Below the pieces are notes generated by a model. It saw only the letters and a program-made list of their open reading frames with translations, was not told where the DNA came from and did no database searches. Shown here piece by piece: positions 1 through 5,903 of a DNA stretch of 5,972 nucleotides. The DNA comes from Candidatus Kapaibacterium sp. (GTDB lineage: Bacteria; Bacteroidota; Ignavibacteria; Kapaibacteriales; UBA961). Made by a program: the position numbers and the translations under genes. Numbering within the stretch: position 1 is the first letter of the stretch; every line of letters starts with the position of its first letter. Location: contig JALRFC010000128.1 in NCBI GenBank assembly GCA_023253875.1, forward strand, positions 1-5,972, in the 5' to 3' direction.

Positions 1-401
1 AAGGACTCTATGCTGTATTGACCTTGATTCTCATGCTTGGCATCATGGATCAATTCTCCACGCATATACTGAAACCACTCTTTAATCGGCAAAGACCATG
101 CAGACAAGAGACCGAGATTCGATTGCTCATTCCTTGCGGACCCGGTCAATCATTCCCTTCAACACATGCAATCAATAATGCATGTCTTGCTGTGTTTCTC
201 GGGATGTTATTCAGTTCAATCCGAGTCCCAATCATGAGTATTGCCTTCCTTATTAGTTATTCGCGGATTTATGTTGGTGTTCATTATCCACTGGATGTAC
301 TTGGAGGAATGATCATTGGAGGAGCTTTCGGATATATCGGTAGCAAGGCCCTATTATCGGTGTACGATCATCGCAAAAAAACCAAGCATATTATCACTTG
401 A
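1..401 (+). CDS. PAP2-family membrane phosphatase (phosphatidic acid phosphatase type 2), 5'-truncated by window edge
   Basis: The reading frame is open from base 3 to the TGA at 399-401, giving 132 visible residues, and the true start lies upstream of the window. All three motifs of the PAP2/vanadium-haloperoxidase phosphatase fold are visible, numbered from the first visible codon. They are K24-x6-R31-P32, P52-S53-T54-H55, and S87-R88-x5-H94-x3-D98. Histidines 55 and 94 would be the catalytic acid and phosphohistidine nucleophile of the family. The second motif reads PSTH rather than the common PSGH. Hydrophobic stretches around residues 60-86 and 97-113 fit transmembrane helices, and the tail is basic (HRKKTKH). 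Known family substrates are lipid phosphates such as undecaprenyl diphosphate, phosphatidylglycerol phosphate or lipid A phosphate; the sequence does not say which. A TTG at 18 and an ATG at 33 are internal codons, because homologous hydrophobic sequence continues to the edge. Confidence 0.9.
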   Translation, partial: GLYAVLTLILMLGIMDQFSTHILKPLFNRQRPCRQETEIRLLIPCGPGQSFPSTHAINNACLAVFLGMLFSSIRVPIMSIAFLISYSRIYVGVHYPLDVLGGMIIGGAFGYIGSKALLSVYDHRKKTKHIIT

Positions 402-408
402 TAATATG
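387..408 (+). repeat. Perfect 9-bp inverted repeat (stem-loop) over the phosphatase stop codon
   Basis: Arms CATATTATC (387-395) and GATAATATG (400-408) are exact reverse complements around a four-base ACTT loop, and the TGA stop lies in the loop and 3' arm. No run of T follows (the next bases are ATAACATCG), so it is not a standard intrinsic terminator. It could stabilise the 3' end of the mRNA, act as a weak terminator, or be a protein-binding palindrome. The pairing is read directly; any role is inference. Confidence 0.5.
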
Positions 409-428
409 ATAACATCGTGTAAAAATCT

Positions 429-436
429 GAATTTTG
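429..436 (+). promoter_or_regulatory. Weak candidate -7 promoter box upstream of the receptor gene
   Basis: The octamer GAATTTTG differs at one position from the Bacteroidetes -7 consensus TAnnTTTG. No convincing -33 TTTG element lies about 20 bases upstream, so support is weak. It would place the transcript start near 443 and give a leader of about 80 bases that includes the stem-loop at 479-502. Overlapping it is an imperfect inverted repeat, TTGGACA (434-440) with TGTCCGA (450-456), with one mismatch. This could be an operator or chance. Confidence 0.18.
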
Positions 437-478
437 GACACTACCCTCATGTCCGAATCACATCTACATATCAATACA

Positions 479-502
479 TCATATAGGAGTAATCCTATAT
501 GA
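479..502 (+). promoter_or_regulatory. Perfect 10-bp stem with GTAA tetraloop in the leader of the receptor gene
   Basis: TCATATAGGA (479-488) pairs exactly with TCCTATATGA (493-502) around GTAA (489-492), which in RNA is a GNRA-type tetraloop. The hairpin ends 12 bases before the receptor's ribosome site (515-520), so it leaves that site free. It does enclose a second Shine-Dalgarno-like AGGAG (485-489) and the ATG at 499-501 of a tiny upstream ORF. There is no U-tract, so it is not a terminator. It may be a translational control element or an mRNA-stabilising 5' hairpin; the function is inferred. Confidence 0.5.
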
Positions 503-528
503 ATTTCACAATTCAAGGAGTGTTATGA
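499..528 (+). CDS. Possible nine-residue leader peptide coupled to the receptor gene
   Basis: An ATG at 499 opens a nine-codon frame (MNFTIQGVL) ending in the TGA at 526-528. That stop overlaps the receptor start in the arrangement ATGA (525-528), the classic geometry for translational coupling. Nine bases upstream of the ATG is an AGGAG (485-489) whose first four bases are paired in the 479-502 hairpin. The ORF is short enough to arise by chance and its peptide has no run of one amino acid that would suggest an attenuator. It is listed because ribosome site, start, stop overlap and hairpin coincide. Confidence 0.22.
   Translation: MNFTIQGVL
515..520 (+). promoter_or_regulatory. Ribosome binding site of the receptor gene
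   Basis: AAGGAG lies four bases before the ATG at 525. The spacing is a little short but it supports 525 over the next in-frame ATG at 564, which would remove the basic residue from the front of the signal peptide. The surrounding sequence CAATTCAAGGAGTGT closely resembles the one before the hydrolase gene at 4025. Confidence 0.7.
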
Positions 529-3500
529 GACAAACCGTACTATCACTTTGCGCAAGCGCCATCATGGGCTTGGGAGTGTTTTCCGGCACAATCATGCCTG
601 TGCACATGCATGCGCAAGGGGTGACTAGTGGTGGAATCACAGGAACAGTAAAAGCCGCCAATGGTGGAATTGTTCCGGGTGCCAGAATCATTGCGATTCA
701 TATTCCCACAGGAACTCGTTTTGGAGCGAATGCAAAAGCAAATGGTTCATTTACAATCAATAATGTTCGCGTTGGTGGACCATATACCATCAAAGCAACT
801 GCAGTTGGTTTTGGTGAATCTTCATTGTCAGGTCAATTCGTGAAACTTGGTCAAAATCTCAAAATCACGATGGCATTATCTGAAAAAGCAGTTGCAACAG
901 ATGAGATCACCGTCATGGCTCAGAAAGGAGTATTTGGAGCTTCGAGAACAGGCGCTCAAACAAATATCTCAAAAGAACAATTGAATAATTTCCCTACGAT
1001 TTCTCGTTCTTTCCAAGACTTCGCAAAATTCACTCCACAGGTTGTGTCAACCGGTGCGGGTGTTTCCGTTGCCGGGAAAAACAATCGCTATAATAATATC
1101 CAAATTGACGGTTCAAATTATACAGACTTATTTGGTTTGGGAAGTGCAGGAACACCTGGCGGACAAGCCAATACAAATCCAGTATCACTTGATGCGATTG
1201 ATGAATTTCAAGTATTGGTTGCGCCATATGATGTACGTCAAGGAAGATTCACCGGTGGTGGCGTGAATGCAATCACACGCTCAGGAACAAATAAGTTCCA
1301 AGGATCAGCCTATTGGTTCACAAGAAGTCAATCAATGATCAGCGATTTATCTATCACGAGAAAGAATATTGTGAACAATAATTTGCTTGACCCCGGTACA
1401 AAAGATACCACAATCACAACTACATTCAATAATTTCAATGAATTGCAAACAGGCGTGAGATTGGGTGGTCCGATTATTCAAGATAAATTATTCTTCTTTG
1501 CAAATGCTGAATTCACCTCACGTGTACAACCTGTTGATAATATCTCATTGACTCAGAATACACGTGCAAAGCAAATTGATTCAATCGCTCAATTGGTTTC
1601 ATCACATCTTACATCCACATATGGATATAATGCTGGTCAATTGACAGGCTTTGAAATCACTCGTCCTTCCACAAAAGTATTTGCTCGCTTGGATTGGAAT
1701 ATTGATGATAATAATCGTCTCACTTTCCGCAATAATTATGTGAGCGCTTATGATGACAATTATAGCACGACCGTAACAAGCTTGCGCTTCAGCGATAGAA
1801 ATTATCGCTTTAACAATTCTCAAAATTCAACAGTGCTTGAACTCAATTCTTCATTGGGCGATGATATGCACAATGAATTGATTCTTGGTTATACAAGAAT
1901 TCGTGATTTCCGTGAAGTAACAGGAAAGCCATTCTCAGCTGTCACTGTCAATGACCCAAGCATGGGTTCAGGTGTTGGTATTCAATTTGGTTCAGAAGAA
2001 TTTTCGAATTTCAATAAACTCGATCAAGATGTAATTGAAATCACCGATAACTTCACCATGAGTCTTGGTGATAATCATACATTGACCATCGGTACACAAA
2101 ATGAGATTTTCTCTTTCAGTAATCTCTTCATTCGTGATGCATATGGTACCTATCGTTTTAATTCCTATGCAGATTTTGTTGCAGGAAATGCAGCCGCGGT
2201 AAGCATGTCATTTGCTCGTCCGGGATTCCCATCTGATTGGGCTGCAAAGTTCAGTGCTATGCAATTAGGTGCCTATATTCAGGATGATATCAAGCTCTCT
2301 GACAATTTCAAAGTAAATGTTGGTTTGCGAGTTGATGTCCCTGTATTCCCCGATGCTCCTTCTTATAATTATAAAGCTGAAAATGCATTCGTGAATACAG
2401 CTTCTGTGACATATGCAACAAATGGGAATGGTTCCATTAAATATGCCAATGATTCTACAAAGACATTAGGCTGGAAAACATCTGAAATGCCAAAGTCTGC
2501 TTTATTGTTTTCACCAAGAGTAGGATTTAACTGGGATGTCAATGGTGATCAATCACTACAAGTGCGTGGTGGAGCAGGTATTTTCACAGGTCGCGTTCCT
2601 TTCGTATGGATTTCCAATCACTATGGAAATACCGGTGTTGAAATCGCTCGTTTGACATTGAACACAGCTGGTGCAGATACAGTACGATTCAATCCAAACA
2701 TTGCAAATACACTTTCAGAAAACTTGAAAGATACAACAAAGATTGCATCAACTACAGAATTGAATCTTACCGGCAATGATTTCAAAATGCCACAAACATT
2801 CCGTATGAATTTGGGCATGGATTACAAATTACCTGAAGACATCATCTTGACTGTGGATGGTATGTATTCAATGAATTTGAATGAAATCGCTTATACAGAC
2901 TTGAATCTTGGTGATCGTCGTGATACCACACAATTTGGTACTTCATTGCCCGGAAATCGCGGTGTATTCGGTATTTATAATGGTCGCAATACAACAGCTC
3001 GCTTCCTTGATGGTCGCAAGAATTTCACTAATGTAATTTTGCTCAATAATACAGACATGGGGTATTCCTATAATATGTCCGTACAATTGCAAAAATCATG
3101 GAAATCAGGTCTTGACTTGATGGCTGCCTATACGCATTCAGCTTCTTATGATATTAATTCCGGATTGTCATCACAAGCTGTATCACAATGGCGCTTCAAT
3201 TATATTCAGGATAATCCAAATACTCCGACACTTGCTCGTTCCTATTTTGACATTCCACATCGTATGATTGCATCAGCTGCATATCGCATCGAACTTGCTC
3301 CTGAAGTTGCATTGAAGGCTTCATTATTCTATGAAGGTCGCTCAGGTCAACCATTCTCTTATGTCTATGATGGTGATCTCAATGCTGATGGTCAAACCGG
3401 CAATGACTTGATTTATGTACCCAAGGATAGAAATGACATTGCTTTGATTTCCGGAACAGCTCGCGCAAATGATGCAACCTATGATGCACTTGATCGCTAT

Positions 3501-3878
3501 ATCACAAATGATGATGGCTTGAATTCTGCACGCGGTACCATCATTGAGCGCAATGCAGCTCGCGAACCATGGAATAATCGTATGGACTTGCGTATCGCTG
3601 CAGATATCCGCAATCCATTTGCTGATGGACATAATCTTGAAGTATCACTTGATATCATCAATCTTGGTTCAAATCCATATCGTTTTGTTCCTAATCAAAG
3701 TGATGCAGTCCTTCGCTTCGAAGGATTGGCAAGAACCGGTAATACATTTGGTGCAAATGGCGCGGAATTACCTGTCGGAACTCCAATGTTCAGCTATCGT
3801 GATAAAGAGAATCCATATCAATATTCTGATCTCCTTTCACGCATGCAAATGCAATTAGGTATCAGATATTCATTTTAA
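525..3878 (+). CDS. TonB-dependent outer-membrane receptor, Oar-like, with N-terminal carboxypeptidase-regulatory domain
   Basis: This 1117-residue protein is predicted to be a beta-barrel in the outer membrane that imports a substrate using TonB energy. In order it shows a signal peptide (about 1-31, with R2, a hydrophobic core, and likely cleavage near HAQ/G), then a carboxypeptidase-regulatory-like beta-sandwich (about 35-118: GGITGTV, GARI, G-x-F-x-I, Y-x-I-x-A-x-G). A TonB-box-like stretch (DEITVMA, about 126-132) and a plug (about 138-250) follow. The plug carries the Oar-type signatures YDVRQGRFTGGGVNAITRSG and, at the start of the barrel, LFFFAN. The barrel continues to the C-terminus and ends in phenylalanine, as expected for BAM-assembled proteins. 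Length is typical of this receptor group. An acidic loop at residues 949-961 resembles an EF-hand calcium loop. The substrate cannot be read from sequence, and no SusD-type lipoprotein gene is adjacent. The gene stands alone between a 123-base leader region and a strong terminator. The start at 525 is supported by AAGGAG and the signal peptide. Confidence 0.93.
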   Translation: MRQTVLSLCASAIMGLGVFSGTIMPVHMHAQGVTSGGITGTVKAANGGIVPGARIIAIHIPTGTRFGANAKANGSFTINNVRVGGPYTIKATAVGFGESSLSGQFVKLGQNLKITMALSEKAVATDEITVMAQKGVFGASRTGAQTNISKEQLNNFPTISRSFQDFAKFTPQVVSTGAGVSVAGKNNRYNNIQIDGSNYTDLFGLGSAGTPGGQANTNPVSLDAIDEFQVLVAPYDVRQGRFTGGGVNAITRSGTNKFQGSAYWFTRSQSMISDLSITRKNIVNNNLLDPGTKDTTITTTFNNFNELQTGVRLGGPIIQDKLFFFANAEFTSRVQPVDNISLTQNTRAKQIDSIAQLVSSHLTSTYGYNAGQLTGFEITRPSTKVFARLDWNIDDNNRLTFRNNYVSAYDDNYSTTVTSLRFSDRNYRFNNSQNSTVLELNSSLGDDMHNELILGYTRIRDFREVTGKPFSAVTVNDPSMGSGVGIQFGSEEFSNFNKLDQDVIEITDNFTMSLGDNHTLTIGTQNEIFSFSNLFIRDAYGTYRFNSYADFVAGNAAAVSMSFARPGFPSDWAAKFSAMQLGAYIQDDIKLSDNFKVNVGLRVDVPVFPDAPSYNYKAENAFVNTASVTYATNGNGSIKYANDSTKTLGWKTSEMPKSALLFSPRVGFNWDVNGDQSLQVRGGAGIFTGRVPFVWISNHYGNTGVEIARLTLNTAGADTVRFNPNIANTLSENLKDTTKIASTTELNLTGNDFKMPQTFRMNLGMDYKLPEDIILTVDGMYSMNLNEIAYTDLNLGDRRDTTQFGTSLPGNRGVFGIYNGRNTTARFLDGRKNFTNVILLNNTDMGYSYNMSVQLQKSWKSGLDLMAAYTHSASYDINSGLSSQAVSQWRFNYIQDNPNTPTLARSYFDIPHRMIASAAYRIELAPEVALKASLFYEGRSGQPFSYVYDGDLNADGQTGNDLIYVPKDRNDIALISGTARANDATYDALDRYITNDDGLNSARGTIIERNAAREPWNNRMDLRIAADIRNPFADGHNLEVSLDIINLGSNPYRFVPNQSDAVLRFEGLARTGNTFGANGAELPVGTPMFSYRDKENPYQYSDLLSRMQMQLGIRYSF

Positions 3879-3895
3879 TTGAAGAGAAGCTCCTC

Positions 3896-3931
3896 AAAAC
3901 CTCTCATGAAGTTCATGAGAGGTTTTTTTTT
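3896..3931 (+). terminator. Rho-independent terminator of the receptor gene
   Basis: CCTCTCATG (3900-3908) pairs with CATGAGAGG (3914-3922) across a short AAGTT loop that can close by one further A-T pair. Nine T residues follow directly (3923-3931). Four A residues before the stem (3896-3899) can extend the pairing into the T tract. It starts 18 bases after the receptor stop and should separate receptor and hydrolase transcription. Confidence 0.93.
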
Positions 3932-3982
3932 GGCATGGCTATTGTTGCTGATACTTAAACCAAATTATGTTTGGAATTGTCA

Positions 3983-3990
3983 TAGATTTG
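3983..3990 (+). promoter_or_regulatory. Candidate Bacteroidetes-type -7 box for the hydrolase gene
   Basis: TAGATTTG matches TAnnTTTG exactly and lies 34 bases before the ATG at 4025, downstream of the terminator, where a promoter is needed. The only nearby TTTG (3970-3973) leaves just nine bases to this box instead of about 19-21, so the -33 element is weak or missing. The exact match and position support it; the absent upstream box limits confidence. Confidence 0.35.
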
Positions 3991-4012
3991 CCCATTGTGA
4001 ATATCCAATTTC

Positions 4013-4017
4013 AGGAG
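4013..4017 (+). promoter_or_regulatory. Ribosome binding site that fixes the hydrolase start at 4025
   Basis: AGGAG lies seven bases before the ATG at 4025. An in-frame GTG at 4019 gives a two-residue-longer protein but sits only one base after this site, too close to be used. ATG 4025 is therefore the start, giving a protein that begins MRIATLF. Confidence 0.75.
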
Positions 4018-4024
4018 TGTGATC

Positions 4025-5329
4025 ATGCGTATCGCGACTCTCTTTATTAGTCTTCTGCTCTTCTTTGGACATACTGCTCAATCTCAAGTGATTGGTCAAT
4101 ATTTCCCTCCTATAAATCCACAGGCCAAATGGGACACTCTATCAGCTGAAAAACTGGGTTGGTGTACCGAGAATATTCCTGCTCTTTATGAGCAATTGGA
4201 AAAATCAAATACCAAAGGATATATTCTGCTCTATAAAGGTCGTATTGTACTGGAAAAATACTTTGGTGATTTTGCAAAAGACAGTGCTTGGTATTGGGCT
4301 TCAGCAGGAAAAACTCTGACCTCTTTTTTGATTGGGAAAGCTCAGGAAGAAAAGAAACTCAGCATTGAGGAACCCACTTCAAAGTACTTAGGTAATGGAT
4401 GGACTGCAATTCCCAAAGAACAAGAGGACATGATTAAAATCAAACATCAATTGACCATGACAACCGGCATTGATGATGAAGTTTCCGATTTGGATTGTAC
4501 AATTGATACATGTCTTCAGTATAAGGCGGAACCTGGCATTCGTTGGTCCTATCACAATGCACCCTATACATTACTTGAAGAAGTGATTACAAAAGCTACA
4601 GGACAAACCCTCAATGCATATACTCAAAGCACAATCAAAAATCGTATCGGTATGACAGGTTTATGGGTAAAGGCAGGATTCAACAATGTATATGCAAGCA
4701 CACCAAGAGCAATGGCTCGATTTGGACATATGATGTTGAATGATGGTATTTGGAATGGTGATACCATCATGAAAGATCGGGAGTATTTTAGAGCAATGAT
4801 CTCTAGATCTCAAGTCCTCAATCCATCATATGGGTATCTCTGGTGGCTTAATGGTCAAAGTGGTTATATGCTACCTGGTTTCCAATTCTTTTTCAATGGA
4901 AATTTGGCTAAAGAAGCTCCGGAAGATGTGATTTCAGGATTGGGTAAAAATGGACAAATCGTCTCCTTCTCAAAACAGCATGAACTCGTGATGGTCCGCA
5001 TGGGACAGGCACCGGATTCGCTTGGTTTCGTACCGAATTTCTTCATGAGCGATATTTGGAAATCAACCATGGATGTGGCTTGCAGAGCGACTCCTGTGGA
5101 AGAACATGAGTACTCTATATCCCGCATTGCAGTATATGATGATATGGTGAGATTTACGAATCCAGAACCCGATTCTAGAATCATGATATTCGATATGGCA
5201 GGTAAAATGGTGCATGAACAATTTGATCATGCACCCATAGATATTTCCACGTATTCAACAGGTATATATGCTTTGGTGATATCCTCTACAAAAGGAAATT
5301 TCACCGAACAAATCATCAAGAAGCAATAA
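4025..5329 (+). CDS. Secreted serine hydrolase of the beta-lactamase/class C family with a type IX secretion sorting-like tail
   Basis: The 434-residue protein has a signal peptide (about 1-20, ending HTAQS) and then a penicillin-binding-protein/class C beta-lactamase fold (Pfam Beta-lactamase type). Motif one is S93-A-G-K96, with S93 the likely nucleophile. H141-QLTMTTGI-149 is the usual family segment after it. Motif two is Y177-H-N179. The third motif region is G307-K-N-G-Q311, in place of the KTG of true beta-lactamases. Such proteins include esterases, D-amino-acid peptidases and amide hydrolases, so antibiotic hydrolysis should not be assumed. Residues about 364-434 form an appended beta-rich domain with IFDMAGKMV, IDISTYSTGIY and a basic end (IIKKQ). 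This matches the pattern of Por/type IX secretion C-terminal sorting domains, though the usual YPNP start is degenerate. The protein is probably exported by Sec, crosses the outer membrane by T9SS, and is anchored or released outside. It follows the receptor gene but behind a terminator. Its 3' end overlaps the convergent gene by 14 bases. Confidence 0.9.
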   Translation: MRIATLFISLLLFFGHTAQSQVIGQYFPPINPQAKWDTLSAEKLGWCTENIPALYEQLEKSNTKGYILLYKGRIVLEKYFGDFAKDSAWYWASAGKTLTSFLIGKAQEEKKLSIEEPTSKYLGNGWTAIPKEQEDMIKIKHQLTMTTGIDDEVSDLDCTIDTCLQYKAEPGIRWSYHNAPYTLLEEVITKATGQTLNAYTQSTIKNRIGMTGLWVKAGFNNVYASTPRAMARFGHMMLNDGIWNGDTIMKDREYFRAMISRSQVLNPSYGYLWWLNGQSGYMLPGFQFFFNGNLAKEAPEDVISGLGKNGQIVSFSKQHELVMVRMGQAPDSLGFVPNFFMSDIWKSTMDVACRATPVEEHEYSISRIAVYDDMVRFTNPEPDSRIMIFDMAGKMVHEQFDHAPIDISTYSTGIYALVISSTKGNFTEQIIKKQ

Positions 5330-5864
5330 CCAAACTTGGAATGACTATTGATTCAACTTCTTGAGCATATTTCTCAAGATCAGCAATCATATCTGGACAT
5401 TCATATGAACAATCCTTCAAAAATGCTTCATTGATGTTCTTGTAATATTCAATTCCTGCAAGCAAATTTGTTTTGAATGCATTGAGCGTTCTGAACGTAT
5501 TTTGATTCAGAGTCAATGCATTTCTGTCTATCTCCTTTCGAAGATATTTAACGTATAGTACTAATTCATTGACAAAGAGCGATGCTCTTTCCACGGAATT
5601 TCGAACATTGGTTCTACCATAGATATGGTCAATCATTTGGGCCAATGAGAATGTTCCGGAAAAATATGCAAGGTTGGGTCCCGGACAAATAATCACGCCT
5701 TCTGGTTTATGTTGCTTATTGACGATGTCATTTTTGAGTAATGCAGTCGTCCCCAAACCAGTACATAAGCAGTCTTTTTCTACAATTGCTGAAAACTTCT
5801 TTTGATATTCTTCTTCGGGCAAATTTGCTTTTTTCAATTCATCAATCAATTCTTGAAATGACAT
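5316..5864 (-). CDS. Conserved-looking hypothetical protein with CxC, CPGPN and Cx3C motifs
   Basis: I do not recognise this protein. From the ATG at 5864 it has 182 residues and no signal peptide or membrane segment, so it is probably cytoplasmic. Residues 1-30 are a charged helix (ELIDELKKANLPEEE). The centre holds C32-L-C34-T-G-L-G-T and GVIIC60-P-G-P-N64-LAYFSGTFSLAQMIDHIYGR. The rest is largely helical and ends after C152-S-Y-E-C156-P. Five cysteines in CxC, C and Cx3C spacing could bind a metal or act in redox chemistry; this is inference. The start at 5864 is preferred because AAGGA (5873-5869) lies four bases before it. An upstream in-frame ATG at 5897 would add 11 Ser/Asn-rich residues; it has no ribosome site but lies six bases after the preceding stop, so coupled reinitiation there remains possible. 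The gene is downstream of the L16 gene end and converges on the hydrolase gene. Confidence 0.8.
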   Translation of the reverse strand: MSFQELIDELKKANLPEEEYQKKFSAIVEKDCLCTGLGTTALLKNDIVNKQHKPEGVIICPGPNLAYFSGTFSLAQMIDHIYGRTNVRNSVERASLFVNELVLYVKYLRKEIDRNALTLNQNTFRTLNAFKTNLLAGIEYYKNINEAFLKDCSYECPDMIADLEKYAQEVESIVIPSLVIAS

Positions 5865-5868
5865 ATTA

Positions 5869-5873
5869 TCCTT
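5869..5873 (-). promoter_or_regulatory. Ribosome binding site favouring the internal start of the hypothetical gene
   Basis: On the minus strand AAGGA precedes the ATG at 5864 by four bases, similar to the spacing seen at the receptor gene. No comparable motif precedes the alternative ATG at 5897. Confidence 0.5.
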
Positions 5874-5903
5874 ACTGTTAGAGTTCGATATACTCATATA
5901 CTA

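Noticed and set aside
18..35. TTG at 18 or ATG at 33 as the start of the phosphatase
   Set aside because: The frame is open to the window edge with hydrophobic sequence typical of the family, and no ribosome site is visible; the gene is simply truncated.
506..691. 61-codon open frame on the minus strand over the start of the receptor gene
   Set aside because: It lies antisense to the signal peptide and regulatory domain of a well-supported gene and its peptide shows no recognisable domain.
1030..1266. Overlapping open frames on both strands inside the receptor plug region
   Set aside because: They are out-of-frame shadows of a clearly coding sequence, with no ribosome site and no family features.
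3342..3858. Open frames on both strands near the receptor 3' end
   Set aside because: The receptor frame here has barrel-type strands and a proper C-terminal Phe; the alternative peptides look like chance translations rich in Ile and Cys or Met and His.
3970..3990. TTTG at 3970-3973 plus TAGATTTG as a complete -33/-7 promoter
   Set aside because: The gap is nine bases, about half of that in known Bacteroidetes promoters, so only the -7 box was kept as a candidate.
4019..4027. GTG at 4019 as start of the hydrolase
   Set aside because: It is one base after AGGAG, whereas ATG 4025 has a seven-base spacing.
4205..4216. S61-N-T-K64 as the SxxK catalytic motif of the hydrolase
   Set aside because: S93-A-G-K96 lies in the correct family context (WASAGKTLTS, followed by LTMTTG), while S61 precedes the first core strand.
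4864..5184. 106-codon minus-strand open frame inside the hydrolase
   Set aside because: It is antisense to the third motif and linker of the hydrolase, with no supporting signal.
5316..5379. Inverted repeats TCAAGAAG/CTTCTTGA (5316-5323 with 5357-5364) and TCTTGAG/CTCAAGA (5359-5365 with 5373-5379) as a terminator between the convergent genes
   Set aside because: The first has a 33-base loop, the two compete for the same bases, and neither is followed by a T tract on either strand.
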